Part shown: positions 23,716 to 32,201 of the stretch, piece after piece
Position numbering within the stretch: the stretch's first letter is position 1
How the letters are laid out: every line of letters starts with the position of its first letter
Source: Sulfobacillus sp.
GTDB lineage: Bacteria > Bacillota > Sulfobacillia > Sulfobacillales > Sulfobacillaceae
NCBI GenBank assembly: GCA_027343695.1
Contig: DAHWKJ010000097.1
Coordinates: forward strand, 1-32,201
Direction of reading: 5' to 3'
Length of the DNA: 32,201 nt
Program-made: the position numbers and the translations under genes
Notes under the pieces: generated by a model
What the model was told of the DNA's origin: nothing
What the model saw: only the letters and a program-made list of their open reading frames with translations
Databases searched by the model: none

Positions 23716-25104
23716 ATGAATGATACGATGCCGGTAATTTTGGCCGCGGGGCGTGGGACCCGTATGCATTCTGGGTTAGCGAAGGCGTTGCATGAACTCG
23801 GCGGGGTTCCGTTGGTAGAGCATGTGATGCGAGCCGCTACGCAAGCTGGTCTCGGGCGGCCGTTGGTCGTGGTGGGCTACCAAGGCGACCGGGTGGAAGA
23901 ACTGTTGGCAGGTAAAGCAGAATTTATTACCCAGCCGGAATTACGAGGTACTGGAGATGCGGTCATGAGAGCACTCGAGGTCCTGCCGGCTGAGATTACG
24001 GAAATTGTGGTATTGGTGGCCGACTGTCCGCTTATCCCCCATGAACTTCTGGGTGAGCTTTTAGGCCATCACCGGAAATCCGGTGCGGCGGCCACCATCG
24101 TCACGACGACGATGCAGGACCCCAAAGGATACGGGAGGATTGCACGCGATGCGACGGGGCGCGTGGAAAATGTTATCGAGGAAAAAGACGCCAACGACAC
24201 CATCCGTGCCATCACTGAAATTAACACCGGGATCGGGATATGGAACGTCAAGTCTCTGCGCACTGTGTTGCCAACATTGCCGTGGCACGGTGAAGAACGT
24301 TATCTCCCCGAGGCGCTTGGAGCGTTGTTGGCGATGGGCGAATCGGTGGATACGTTTTATTATGCGGAGTCGTCCCGCGTGATGGGAATTAATACCCGAC
24401 GGGAACTGTCTCAAGCTGAAGCCATTTTACGCCAAACCACCTTAGATCGCCTGTTCGACCAAGGGGTGACCATCGTCGATCCGGCTTCGACCTACGTCGA
24501 TGCCGATGTGGAAGTCGGGCAGGACACGGTCATTTATCCCATGACGTTTGTGCGAGGGAAGACCAAGATTGGGCGAGAATGCCACATTGGTCCGATGACA
24601 ACCATCGTAGCCAGTCGTGTTGGCGATGGCGTCCAGATTGATCGGTCGGTCATCGAGCAGAGTGCGCTCGCCAGCCGTTGTCGGGTTGGGCCATTTAGTC
24701 ATTTACGAGCGGGGACGTATCTGGACCATAACGTGAAAATAGGAAATTTTGTCGAATTGAAGAATACTCGCGTGGGCATCGGTAGTAAGGCGGGTCACCA
24801 TTCTTATTTAGGAGATGCTACCATAGGCGGTCGGGCCAATATCGGTGCGGGCACCGTCATTGTGAATTATGATGGGGAAAGTAAGCACCCCACATTTATT
24901 GGAGACGAGGCCTTCATCGGATGTAATGTGAACTTGGTGGCCCCTGTGGAAATCGGGGCGGGAGCTTATGTGGCGGCGGGATCCACGGTGACGCAAAACG
25001 TGCCCCCGGGAGGACTGGCCATCGCTCGGTCTCGGCAAGAAGTGAAACCGGGTTGGGCGCATAAGCGGAAACCGCGGGCACCTGAAGGTGGGAATCATCC
25101 GTAA
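23716..25104 (+). CDS. glmU: Bifunctional UDP-N-acetylglucosamine pyrophosphorylase/glucosamine-1-P acetyltransferase
   Basis: Makes UDP-GlcNAc for peptidoglycan in two steps. The N-terminal uridylyltransferase domain (about 1-230) has the LAAGRGTRMHSGLAKALHEL loop (Ala where Pro-Lys is usual), QPELRGTGDAV and the metal-binding DCPLI motif. The C-terminal left-handed beta-helix (about 255-450) has hexapeptide repeats and the acetyl-transfer motif KNTRVGIGSKAGHHSYLGD and NIGAGTVIVNYDG. 462 aa from ATG 23716, close to the family's 456; the longer frame to 23617 overlaps the upstream hairpin and adds non-family sequence. GGGGGGA lies 10 bases before the start. glmU-prs order as in B. subtilis gcaD-prs. 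Confidence 0.96.
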   Translation: MNDTMPVILAAGRGTRMHSGLAKALHELGGVPLVEHVMRAATQAGLGRPLVVVGYQGDRVEELLAGKAEFITQPELRGTGDAVMRALEVLPAEITEIVVLVADCPLIPHELLGELLGHHRKSGAAATIVTTTMQDPKGYGRIARDATGRVENVIEEKDANDTIRAITEINTGIGIWNVKSLRTVLPTLPWHGEERYLPEALGALLAMGESVDTFYYAESSRVMGINTRRELSQAEAILRQTTLDRLFDQGVTIVDPASTYVDADVEVGQDTVIYPMTFVRGKTKIGRECHIGPMTTIVASRVGDGVQIDRSVIEQSALASRCRVGPFSHLRAGTYLDHNVKIGNFVELKNTRVGIGSKAGHHSYLGDATIGGRANIGAGTVIVNYDGESKHPTFIGDEAFIGCNVNLVAPVEIGAGAYVAAGSTVTQNVPPGGLAIARSRQEVKPGWAHKRKPRAPEGGNHP

Positions 25105-25155
25105 GCGCCTGTTCGGGACATTCTTAGTGAGGCAGGAAGGGGTATAGGGCGACTC

Positions 25156-26100
25156 ATGGGGTTTGAACGCGAAGGAGAATTGAAGATCTTTACAGGGAAT
25201 GCGAACCGACCGCTTGCAGAGCGGATTGTATCACATCTGGGCATTATGTTGGGACAAGCCGACGTCGGTCGATTTTCCAATGGGGAGATTAGGGTCAGAC
25301 TACTGGAGAATGTACGTGGTGCCGATGTTTATATTGTGCAGCCAACTTCGGGCCCGGTGAACGACAACTTGATGGAATTGCTCTTACTCATCGATGCCGC
25401 GCGCCGCGCTTCAGCACGCCGCGTCACGGCGGTAGTGCCATTCTATGGCTATGCCCGGCAGGACCGTAAAGAACAGGGTCGTGAGCCGATATCCGCGAAA
25501 TTGGTAGCAAACCTCATTACGGTAGCGGGGGCCCGTCGCGTTTTGACCATGGACTTGCATGCACCCCAAATCCAAGGCTTCTTCGACATCCCGGTGGACA
25601 ATCTACACGGCAGTCGAATCCTTTCGGAAGCCATTTCGGCTAAAAAGTTAGATAGTCTTATGATATTTTCCCCCGATGCGGGAGGGGTCTATCGGGCCCG
25701 CAAGATGGCGAAGGATCTCGAAGCTCCCTTGGGATTCATCGATAAGAGGCGCCCGGCACCTAATGTGTCCGAAGTTGTTAACGTCATTGGGAAAGTGCGC
25801 GACAAAACCGTCGTTATTGTCGACGATATGATTGATACCGGGGGCACGATTGCCAAAGCTGCCCAAGCGATTATGGACCTGGGTGCCCAAGCCGTTTATG
25901 CGGCGTGTACCCACCCCGTGTTTTCGGGGAATGCGGTGGATGTCTTAAACGACTCGGTGATTAAGGAGGTGCTGGTGACCGACACCATTCCTTTGCAATA
26001 TCCCTTGATGAGAACCCATGTGAGTTCGGTGGCCGGACTGATGGCCGAGGCGATTATGCGCGTGCATGAAGATCTGTCGGTTTCCAAGCTCTTTGAATGA
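25156..26100 (+). CDS. prs: Ribose-phosphate pyrophosphokinase
   Basis: Converts ribose 5-phosphate and ATP into PRPP, the precursor of nucleotides, histidine and NAD. The 314-aa class I enzyme shows GRFSNGEIRVRL, DVYIVQPTSGPVNDNLMELL, the flexible loop YARQDRKEQGREPISAK, the metal-binding TMDLHAPQIQGFFD and the PRPP loop VVIVDDMIDTGGTIAKA. The ATG lies 13 bases after GGAAGGGG, rather far, but the family N-terminus (LKIFTGNANRPLA) begins soon after. In B. subtilis ctc follows; here ctc is missing and pth overlaps the 3' end. Its product PRPP is the effector of PurR encoded upstream. Confidence 0.97.
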   Translation: MGFEREGELKIFTGNANRPLAERIVSHLGIMLGQADVGRFSNGEIRVRLLENVRGADVYIVQPTSGPVNDNLMELLLLIDAARRASARRVTAVVPFYGYARQDRKEQGREPISAKLVANLITVAGARRVLTMDLHAPQIQGFFDIPVDNLHGSRILSEAISAKKLDSLMIFSPDAGGVYRARKMAKDLEAPLGFIDKRRPAPNVSEVVNVIGKVRDKTVVIVDDMIDTGGTIAKAAQAIMDLGAQAVYAACTHPVFSGNAVDVLNDSVIKEVLVTDTIPLQYPLMRTHVSSVAGLMAEAIMRVHEDLSVSKLFE

Positions 26101-26668
26101 CAAAGATACGCCCCAATTGATTGTCGGATTGGGTAATCCGGGTGCCCAGTATGCGGATACCCGACATAACGTCGGGTTTATGGTGGTTGACGCACTGGCC
26201 ACCGAATTCAATCTGTCATTTACCAAGAGTCGGTTTGGCCTGGTGGCTCGCGGCCAGGGTTTTTGGCTATTAAAGCCGCTAACTTTCATGAACCTTAGTG
26301 GGGAAGCGGTGGGGCCGATGATGCGATGGCACCGAATCCGGCCATCGCATCTCTTAGTGGTCGGCGATGATTTAGATTTGCCGCTCGGTCGTCTGCGGTT
26401 GCGCCAAGGGGGGTCAAGCGGAGGCCACAATGGCTTAAAATCAATTATGGAGGCGGTTCAGACCGAAAATTTCCCACGTTTACGGATTGGGATTGATCGA
26501 CCGCCGCCCGCGATTCGTGTCATTGACTGGGTCTTAACGCCCTTTGCGCCGAGCGAGCGCGATATCTTAACCAATACGATTGATCGTGCTGCCAAAGCTG
26601 CGATGACGGCACTGGTTGACGGGATTACGATGGCGATGAATCGGTTTAACCGTGAGCCAGGAGACTGA
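26093..26668 (+). CDS. pth: Peptidyl-tRNA hydrolase
   Basis: Releases peptides from tRNAs dropped by stalled ribosomes. About 191 aa with the N-terminal LIVGLGNPGAQYADTRHNVGF (catalytic His in TRHNVG), PLTFMNLSGEAV, the catalytic Asp in VVGDDLDLPLGRLRLRQGGSSGGHNGLKSI, and FPRLRIGIDRPP. The family start is just before LIVGLGNPG. TTG at 26093 overlaps the last codons of prs by 8 bases and is chosen as the nearest upstream start; ATG at 26066 in the same frame is possible but adds non-family residues. There is no clear ribosome binding site, which fits coupling to prs translation. Confidence 0.93.
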   Translation: MNDKDTPQLIVGLGNPGAQYADTRHNVGFMVVDALATEFNLSFTKSRFGLVARGQGFWLLKPLTFMNLSGEAVGPMMRWHRIRPSHLLVVGDDLDLPLGRLRLRQGGSSGGHNGLKSIMEAVQTENFPRLRIGIDRPPPAIRVIDWVLTPFAPSERDILTNTIDRAAKAAMTALVDGITMAMNRFNREPGD

Positions 26669-26724
26669 CTGCTTAGGGATTCGGGCAGACTACACCACAA
26701 ATACTCGAAAGTGAGGGAAATTTT

Positions 26725-26934
26725 GTGGTGCGGTATGTGTGTCGTCATTGCCATCGTCAGATTGGTCAATTTGAGGGGTCCTGGTCGGATCCTCAGCTCG
26801 GCCTCCAAGATCTCACGGAGGCCGAGCAAAGTGAACTCTTAGAGGTCCGGCCGCCGGATCAAACCGTATGGGTCAAGATTCTTTGTGATCGATGTTTGCC
26901 GGTACCGTGGATGGAGGAACTATGGTATAACTAG
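26725..26934 (+). CDS. fin: Anti-sigma-F factor Fin
   Basis: Small zinc-ribbon protein of 69 aa, family of B. subtilis YabK/Fin, which binds and inhibits sigma-F (and vegetative sigma) in the forespore to allow the switch to sigma-G. The two zinc pairs are CRHC (C6, C9) and CDRC (near residue 55-58), with the conserved GLQDLTEAEQSELL helix between them. GTG at 26725 follows GAGGG by 7 bases; a second GTG at 26728 is possible. It lies between pth and mfd as in B. subtilis (spoVC-yabK-mfd). Confidence 0.88.
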   Translation: MVRYVCRHCHRQIGQFEGSWSDPQLGLQDLTEAEQSELLEVRPPDQTVWVKILCDRCLPVPWMEELWYN

Positions 26935-27009
26935 GGTCTAGGTATATGAACGGGGGGAGAACGTCGACCTCGGCGTTTTGTGATGCCATGATAGGGGGTG
27001 ACCGTTCGG

Positions 27010-30000
27010 GTGGGACAACTACGCGAACTTGGGGTGTTATGGGGGCGGTATGCGCCCTATCGCAATCTGGTTGCGGAGCTTAGTGAGGGTCACTCCGCCG
27101 AGGTCTATGGTTTGTCCGGGGCCATGCCGTCCTTTGTGGCGGCTAATCTCGCCTCCGATGTCAGAAGGCCGACCCTTATCGTTACGGTGGGCTTTCAAGA
27201 AGCGCGGCGGATGGAAGCGGAACTGAGTCAGTATGTCGATCATGACGCGGTGTATCTGTTGCCACCGCGTCCTTTAATTCTCGGGGATGTGGCGGCGGAG
27301 AGTCCGGAATGGAGTCACCGGCGTGTCGAGGCGCTAGAGGCAATAAAGGAAAATCGTCAGGCGATTTTGGTGGCGCCGGTTGAGGCCGCACGACAACGGT
27401 TGTTGTTGCCGCGTGTATCCGATTTTAGTATTTCGGTGGGCGCTACGCTGCCGCTCAAGACAGCTTCTGAAGCCCTTGCCAGGTTGGGTTACCAGCGGGT
27501 GCCAGAGGTCGATGGCGAGGGGCAGTATGCGCTGCGGGGTGGTATTTTAGATATTTACCCACCGGGCCGAGATGCGGTGAGGATTGAATGGTTCGACGAT
27601 GAGGTTGATTCGCTCCGTACGTTTAACTTGTCGACCCAAAGAACCGAAGAGATGTTGTTAGAAGTACGCATCCCGGCGGCTCGGGAAATGCTGTGGACCG
27701 ATGAGGAGCGGAATCGGGCGCTGTCACGGATAGGGATGGAATCCGAGCAGATTATCCAAAATTTGAATGCGATGGGTCAATTTGATAAGGCGATTAAGGC
27801 TAAAGAGCGCTTTGGTCATTATCTCCACGACCTATCTGAAGGGCGAGCCTTTCCGGGCGTGGATCGTTTCGCTGCCGCATTTCGCCCACTAGCCCCCTTG
27901 ACCCAGGCATTTTCTGAACCCCCTCTGGTGGTCTATGACGATTGGCCGCGCATTAATGAGGCGCTTTTAGGGAGGGATAAGGACGACACGATCGACCAGC
28001 AACGGCGCCTAGAGCGTGGCGATTTATTGCCATTGGAGCTGGAAACCGTCTTGTCTCAGGGTACATTCTTTAATGATCTGAAAGGCTTTGGGGATGTGAG
28101 TTTGTCACTCATGCCGCATACCCGAAAAACGGCTCGCATTAGTGTGGAGTTAATGGGGCGTCCGGCTCCTCGAATTCACGGTCAAATCGACCTCTTAAAG
28201 ACCGAGGTAACCCGGCTTAGACGTAGCCGTCTACGGGTTGGGCTCGTGTTGCGAGATCAGGAAGCCGCCCATTTGATGCAACAGCAACTCCTAGGGCACG
28301 GTGTGCCAAGCCGGATGGGGCTTGGCGAACCTGGGGAAGTGGCGATTCTGGTAGGGCAGATCGGTCATGGCTTTATTATACCGGAATTAGGCTTGGCCCT
28401 CTTAGGCGAAACCGAGTTAACGGGACGCGAGGTGCGTCCCCAGATTTCTCGTCGTGGTGCGCCGCGTGCTAGCGTGCGGGTCCAGGACTTGCGGCCTGGA
28501 GATTATGTGGTCCATATCACCCACGGTATTGGGAGATACCTTGGGATCAAGACGCTCGAGATCCAAGATCAGCACAAAGATTATCTCCATGTGCAGTACG
28601 CCGGGGCGGACACCTTGTATGTCCCGGTCGATCAACTGGGGCTGGTGCAAAAGTACATCGGCATCGAAGGTCAGGAGCCCAAACTCTCGAAAATGGGTGG
28701 GGGCGAATGGTCGCGAGTTAAGGACAAGGTCAAAGCGTCCGTACGGGAAATGGCGGAAGCCTTGATTAAGCTGTACGCCTTGCGCGAGGCCCGCCCTGGT
28801 CATGCCTTCGGACCCGATACGCCTTGGCAGGAAGAGTTTGAAGCATCGTTTGGCTATGAGGAAACCGGTGACCAGTTACGGTCGATAAAGGAAATCAAAG
28901 GGGATATGGAACGCAGCCGGCCCATGGACCGGCTGCTCTGTGGTGACGTCGGTTATGGCAAAACCGAAGTGGCGTTGAGAGCGGCCTTTAAATCGATTAT
29001 GGAGGGGAAACAGGTCGCGTTCTTGGTGCCCACGACCTTACTGGCTGAACAGCACTACGTTACGGCCAAAGGTCGCTTCGCGGGGTACCCGGTCACGGTG
29101 GAGGTGCTATCACGATTTCGAACTGCCAAGCAGCAAAAACAGATCGTAGAAGATGCCCGTCATGGCCGCATCGATCTATTGATTGGAACCCATCGACTGT
29201 TAGGGAAAGACGTGAAATTTCAAGACTTGGGGCTTCTGATAATTGATGAGGAGCATCGCTTTGGTGTGGCGCATAAAGAACGGATTAAAGCGATCAAAGA
29301 AAATGTCGATGTCTTAACGTTATCGGCGACCCCGATTCCCCGCACTTTACATATGGCGATGGTGGGCATTCGCGACATGAGCCTGATTGAAACACCTCCT
29401 GAGGATCGGCTGCCGGTAAAGACTGTGGTGGTCGAATTCGACCCGGATCTGGTGCGCGAAGCGGTACGGCGCGAGGTAGACCGTGGCGGTCAAGTCTTTT
29501 ATGTGCAAAATCGCATCATGGCCATGGATCACGCGGTGACTGGACTCATGAAAATGTTTCCGGATTTACGGGTGGCGGTCGTTCATGGACAAATGGAAGA
29601 ACAGCGCATTGAAGAGGTGATGGCTCGATTTATTGACCAGGAATATGACGTCCTGGTAGCCACCAGCATCATTGAGTCAGGTTTGGACATTCCTAACGCG
29701 AACACCATTATCGTCGAGGACGCGGACCGATTGGGCTTAGCACAACTGTATCAATTACGGGGCCGGGTGGGGCGTTCCCCACGGTTGGCCTACGCCTACT
29801 TTACCTTTAAACGCGACAAAGTCTTAACCCCGGCCGCTGAAAAGCGTTTGGAAGCGATTCGTGAATTTACGGAACTGGGGGCTGGATATCAGATTGCCTT
29901 GCGTGATCTCGAGATTCGTGGAGCCGGTAACTTACTCGGGCCCGAGCAGCACGGATTTATTGCATCGGTTGGCTTCGACCTTTATGCGGACCTTTTGGGT

Positions 30001-30519
30001 CAAGCAATTCGGGAGTTAAAAGGGGAGGCCATCGAGGTGGCCATCGAACCAACCATTGAAGTGGATGCGGATGCTTATTTGCCAGAAACTTATATCGCCG
30101 AGCCACGACACAAAATTGAACTGTATAAGAGAATGGTATCTGCTAAAAGCTTAGAAGACGTGGAGGAGCTCATTGACGAAATTGGCGATCGGTTCGGGCC
30201 GATGCCACCGTCCGTTAATGCGCTAGCAAATTTGGCGAAGGTTCGGGTCATCGCAAAGGCCTTACGTTTGACGTCGGTCGCCCATAAACGAGATCGCGTG
30301 GTGTTTAGAAGTTCGCAAGATACACCCATGGGACCTGACACCATCCGTCGATTGGCCGAGAGGTTTCCCGGTCGATTGTTGCCAGGCGCCTTTAAGGTCC
30401 CAGAACTAGGGCTACGGCTCCCTCCACGGGCGACCTCGGATCAAGCGCTAGCTTTGATTCTGGAGGGGCTGACAATTATGCTGGAGGCGACAACGCGTGG
30501 GAAGGAGCAAAGCGGCTAG
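27010..30519 (+). CDS. mfd: Transcription-repair coupling factor
   Basis: ATP-dependent translocase that removes RNA polymerase stalled at DNA damage and recruits UvrA. About 1,169 aa. In order: UvrB-like N-terminal domains (about 1-350; ALRGGILDIYPPG and RIEWFDDEVDSLRTF), a CarD-like RNA polymerase interaction domain (about 490-560; GDYVVHITHGIGRY), RecG-like helicase domains with Walker A GDVGYGKTEVALRAA (near 646), DEEHRFGV, SATPIPRTLHMA and the TRG-type QLRGRVGRSPRLAYAY, and the C-terminal TRCF domain (about 1000-1100). GTG at 27010 is favoured because AGGGGGTGA (26993-27001) lies 8 bases upstream; GTG at 26998 lies within that site. Confidence 0.96.
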   Translation: MGQLRELGVLWGRYAPYRNLVAELSEGHSAEVYGLSGAMPSFVAANLASDVRRPTLIVTVGFQEARRMEAELSQYVDHDAVYLLPPRPLILGDVAAESPEWSHRRVEALEAIKENRQAILVAPVEAARQRLLLPRVSDFSISVGATLPLKTASEALARLGYQRVPEVDGEGQYALRGGILDIYPPGRDAVRIEWFDDEVDSLRTFNLSTQRTEEMLLEVRIPAAREMLWTDEERNRALSRIGMESEQIIQNLNAMGQFDKAIKAKERFGHYLHDLSEGRAFPGVDRFAAAFRPLAPLTQAFSEPPLVVYDDWPRINEALLGRDKDDTIDQQRRLERGDLLPLELETVLSQGTFFNDLKGFGDVSLSLMPHTRKTARISVELMGRPAPRIHGQIDLLKTEVTRLRRSRLRVGLVLRDQEAAHLMQQQLLGHGVPSRMGLGEPGEVAILVGQIGHGFIIPELGLALLGETELTGREVRPQISRRGAPRASVRVQDLRPGDYVVHITHGIGRYLGIKTLEIQDQHKDYLHVQYAGADTLYVPVDQLGLVQKYIGIEGQEPKLSKMGGGEWSRVKDKVKASVREMAEALIKLYALREARPGHAFGPDTPWQEEFEASFGYEETGDQLRSIKEIKGDMERSRPMDRLLCGDVGYGKTEVALRAAFKSIMEGKQVAFLVPTTLLAEQHYVTAKGRFAGYPVTVEVLSRFRTAKQQKQIVEDARHGRIDLLIGTHRLLGKDVKFQDLGLLIIDEEHRFGVAHKERIKAIKENVDVLTLSATPIPRTLHMAMVGIRDMSLIETPPEDRLPVKTVVVEFDPDLVREAVRREVDRGGQVFYVQNRIMAMDHAVTGLMKMFPDLRVAVVHGQMEEQRIEEVMARFIDQEYDVLVATSIIESGLDIPNANTIIVEDADRLGLAQLYQLRGRVGRSPRLAYAYFTFKRDKVLTPAAEKRLEAIREFTELGAGYQIALRDLEIRGAGNLLGPEQHGFIASVGFDLYADLLGQAIRELKGEAIEVAIEPTIEVDADAYLPETYIAEPRHKIELYKRMVSAKSLEDVEELIDEIGDRFGPMPPSVNALANLAKVRVIAKALRLTSVAHKRDRVVFRSSQDTPMGPDTIRRLAERFPGRLLPGAFKVPELGLRLPPRATSDQALALILEGLTIMLEATTRGKEQSG

Positions 30520-31432
30520 TTCGTTGGTGATGATTCAGTTACTCGTAGGATGTGGCTCTTCTTTATCGGGGCCCGCGAAAGTAGCGACGGTGAACAACCA
30601 GGTCCTGACCCAACACGATCTTACCGTGGCGGTGCGGTCCACAGAGGTCATCGACGGGGTATCACTTTCCACCAATGCTTCCGCCACCAAGGCCCAAATT
30701 CATCAATTAATCCAGCAGTCTTTGGTGAAACAATGGGCGTCTCGCCACCACGTGCTAGCGTCGGCCACGGCCGATCGGGAGGCCTCGCATTTCATCAGCA
30801 CAAAAATTTCCCCGCTGGTGGGCGGCACTGCAGGATTGTCTCGATCGCTCACCGCGCATCATCTTACGGCATCCGATTTCCACCACTTTGTTTCCGACCA
30901 AATGATCCTCCAGGCAGTATTCAACCGGGTAACCCAGCATACGGCCCCATTAAAGTCGGGTCAAGGTTATGCCTTTTACCAGGCGCACCGGAGCGTGTTT
31001 GTGACCCCGAATGAGAAATTGGCACGGGAGATAGTCGTGTCCACGTATAAGGATGCGACATCAATTGAAACCCAACTGATGAAAGGCGCCAATTTTTCGG
31101 CATTGGCGCGCCGGGATTCGAAGAACATATCAACGGCCACCACGGGGGGATCGATGGGGTGGATCAAGTTGGGGGTTCCGACATCGTTGCCGGCCGCCGT
31201 GATCAAAACCATCCAAGGGCTAGCTCCGGGTCACTATAGTATAGTCCCCACGCATTTGGGCTACGCTATCATCGAAGTCGAGACAGCAAAACCGGGCCAT
31301 CCAATTCCCTACAGTCAGGTCCGTCCCGAGATCCAAGCTCAGTTGACTCAAAATGCGAGAACGGCCGTATTCCAACGTTGGGCGAACCAGCTGGAGAAGA
31401 CTGCGCATATCAAACTGTACCAAAACGGGTGA
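30497..31432 (+). CDS. Lipoprotein peptidyl-prolyl isomerase (PrsA/SurA-like foldase)
   Basis: Extracytoplasmic foldase attached to the membrane outer face. The signal peptide MGRSKAASSLVMIQLLVGC has a basic start, a hydrophobic core and a lipobox LVGC with C19 as the lipidated residue. This supports the GTG at 30497, which follows GGAGG by 9 bases and overlaps mfd by 23 bases. A SurA_N-like helical region follows (about 30-160), then a parvulin-type domain (about 172-265; KLAREIVVSTYKDATSIETQ, GANFSALARRDSKN, GGSMGWIKLG, LGYAIIEVE), and a helical tail. The parvulin core is recognisable, but catalysis is inferred only. The position between mfd and spoVT is seen in other spore-formers outside Bacillus. 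Confidence 0.87.
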   Translation: MGRSKAASSLVMIQLLVGCGSSLSGPAKVATVNNQVLTQHDLTVAVRSTEVIDGVSLSTNASATKAQIHQLIQQSLVKQWASRHHVLASATADREASHFISTKISPLVGGTAGLSRSLTAHHLTASDFHHFVSDQMILQAVFNRVTQHTAPLKSGQGYAFYQAHRSVFVTPNEKLAREIVVSTYKDATSIETQLMKGANFSALARRDSKNISTATTGGSMGWIKLGVPTSLPAAVIKTIQGLAPGHYSIVPTHLGYAIIEVETAKPGHPIPYSQVRPEIQAQLTQNARTAVFQRWANQLEKTAHIKLYQNG

Positions 31433-31464
31433 TCTAGTACCATTCGGCAGAAACGGGAAAAAAT

Positions 31465-31494
31465 GCATAAAGAGGTAGAGCTCCCGATATACTA
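31465..31494 (+). promoter_or_regulatory. Sigma-G/F-like promoter of spoVT
   Basis: GCATA (31465-31469), an 18-base spacer, then TATACTA (31488-31494). This fits the forespore pattern GHATR-N18-CATWHTA with one change (T for C at the first -10 base). spoVT is sigma-G-controlled in B. subtilis, which supports the reading. TATACT could also act as a sigma-A -10, but no matching -35 is present. Confidence 0.6.
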
Positions 31495-31499
31495 CCTCT
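31471..31499. repeat. Inverted repeat across the spoVT promoter
   Basis: AGAGGTAG (31471-31478) and CTACCTCT (31492-31499) form a perfect 8-base inverted repeat with a 13-base spacer. It lies between the -35 and -10 and covers the -10, so it could be an operator, perhaps for SpoVT itself, or an RNA hairpin if transcription begins upstream. Confidence 0.6.
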
Positions 31500-31526
31500 G
31501 AAGAGCTAGCGAAAGGAGGGTCTGAA

Positions 31527-32081
31527 GTGAAGGCTACCGGAATAGTGCGCCGGATCGATGACCTGGGACGCGTGGTGATTCCAAAAGAAATACGCAGAAC
31601 GTTGAGAATCCGTGAAGGGGATCCCTTAGAAATTTTCGTCGACCGCGATGGCGAGGTTATCTTGAAAAAGTACTCGCCGATTGGAGAATTAGGGGATTTT
31701 GCGAAAGAATACGCCGATTCGCTCAATGAGGCGATTGGTCACATTGCCCTGATCGCGGATCGTGACGCGGTCATTGCGGTGGCCGGCGCCCCAAAGAAAG
31801 AATTTCTCAATAAGGCGTTGGGAGCGTTGGTCGAAAAATCTATGGAAGAGCGAAAGACGCTATTTTACAACCGCGGGGACCATAAGCCCAAGGGAAGCGT
31901 CATTGGTGACGAGGATGAGGATAAATTTGTGGTTGAAGTCATTGCCCCCATCATTGCTGAAGGGGATCCGATCGGGGCGATCATCCTCTGTAGTCGCGAA
32001 CCCGATGCTAAAATGGGTGAAATGGAAGTGAAGTTGGCGGAAACGGCAGCGGGCTTTCTGGCAAAACAAATGGAGCAATAG
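31527..32081 (+). CDS. spoVT: Stage V sporulation protein T (AbrB-family regulator)
   Basis: Forespore transcription regulator that tunes sigma-G genes. The 184-aa protein has an N-terminal AbrB swapped-hairpin DNA-binding domain (KATGIVRRIDDLGRVVIPKE, TLRIREGDPLEIFVDRDGE, about residues 1-50) and a C-terminal GAF-like domain (about 55-182; IALIADRDAVIAVAGAPKKE). This two-domain length separates it from AbrB and Abh. The GTG start follows AAAGGAGGG by about 8 bases. It is the last gene of the conserved mfd-spoVT block and is followed by a terminator. Confidence 0.96.
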   Translation: MKATGIVRRIDDLGRVVIPKEIRRTLRIREGDPLEIFVDRDGEVILKKYSPIGELGDFAKEYADSLNEAIGHIALIADRDAVIAVAGAPKKEFLNKALGALVEKSMEERKTLFYNRGDHKPKGSVIGDEDEDKFVVEVIAPIIAEGDPIGAIILCSREPDAKMGEMEVKLAETAAGFLAKQMEQ

Positions 32082-32112
32082 CTCGCACATCAAGGGGTTG
32101 TAGCGAGAAAGT

Positions 32113-32150
32113 CCGCAATGGATCCGTCACAGGACCGTTGCGGTTTTCTT
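32113..32150 (+). terminator. Terminator of spoVT
   Basis: CCGCAA (32113-32118) pairs with TTGCGG (32138-32143), with further pairing of GGATCC against GGACC inside, followed by TTTTCTT. It ends the spoVT transcript. Confidence 0.8.
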
Positions 32151-32201
32151 CTGTTGCTGCTACGTGGGTTCCTCCACTGCGCCTGCCAATCACGTGAATT
32201 G

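Noticed and set aside
1..32201. CRISPR arrays, tRNA/rRNA genes, insertion sequences, phage attachment sites
   Set aside because: No regularly spaced repeats, no tRNA cloverleaf or rRNA sequence, no transposase frames and no flanking direct repeats were seen on reading through.

Overview
The window reads as chromosomal DNA of a spore-forming member of the Bacillota (Firmicutes) with moderately high GC. The evidence is the gene order metG-tatD-yabE-like-ksgA ... veg ... ispE-(NTP transferase)-purR ... spoVG-glmU-prs-pth-fin-mfd-(foldase)-spoVT, which parallels the Bacillus subtilis metS-to-spoVT block, together with Veg, SpoVG, Fin and SpoVT themselves. GTG and TTG starts are common. The accessory genes (a hydrogenase-related membrane complex and cyanophycin genes) would suit a Sulfobacillus- or Thermaerobacter-like lineage, but that placement is inference. 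All intact genes lie on the + strand.

Positions 1-960 hold a decayed ParA-like gene on the minus strand with several frameshifts, a possible small decayed gene on the plus strand, and then a sigma-A-type promoter and a methionine-specific T-box leader with its terminator. From 976 to 6130 come metG, tatD, a YabE-like 3D-domain protein, ksgA and a YkuK-like protein.

The most striking part is 6150-13416. A clear promoter leads into a fluoride (crcB-motif) riboswitch with a strong overlapping terminator. This controls a six-gene operon for a membrane complex related to group 4 [NiFe] hydrogenases and complex I: homologues of HyfC, HyfE, HyfF, HyfG, HyfI and HyfB. The large subunit has lost all four cysteines that hold the Ni-Fe centre, while the small subunit keeps the four cysteines of its [4Fe-4S] cluster. 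No ferredoxin-like subunit is encoded. This fits the 'energy-converting hydrogenase related' (Ehr) type, whose reaction is not known to me. The link to fluoride suggests a role in proton or ion balance under fluoride or acid stress.

Positions 13507-15244 carry a small ORF coupled to a GNAT acetyltransferase and a sugar-nucleotide epimerase. From 15360 the conserved block resumes with veg behind two promoters. It is followed by a cyanophycinase/cyanophycin synthetase pair for nitrogen storage, ispE (apparently leaderless), a MobA-like nucleotidyltransferase, purR, a threonine ammonia-lyase in the place where B. subtilis has yabJ/ridA, spoVG behind a sigma-H-like promoter, glmU, prs, pth, fin, mfd, a lipoprotein peptidyl-prolyl isomerase, and spoVT behind a sigma-G-like promoter with an inverted repeat.
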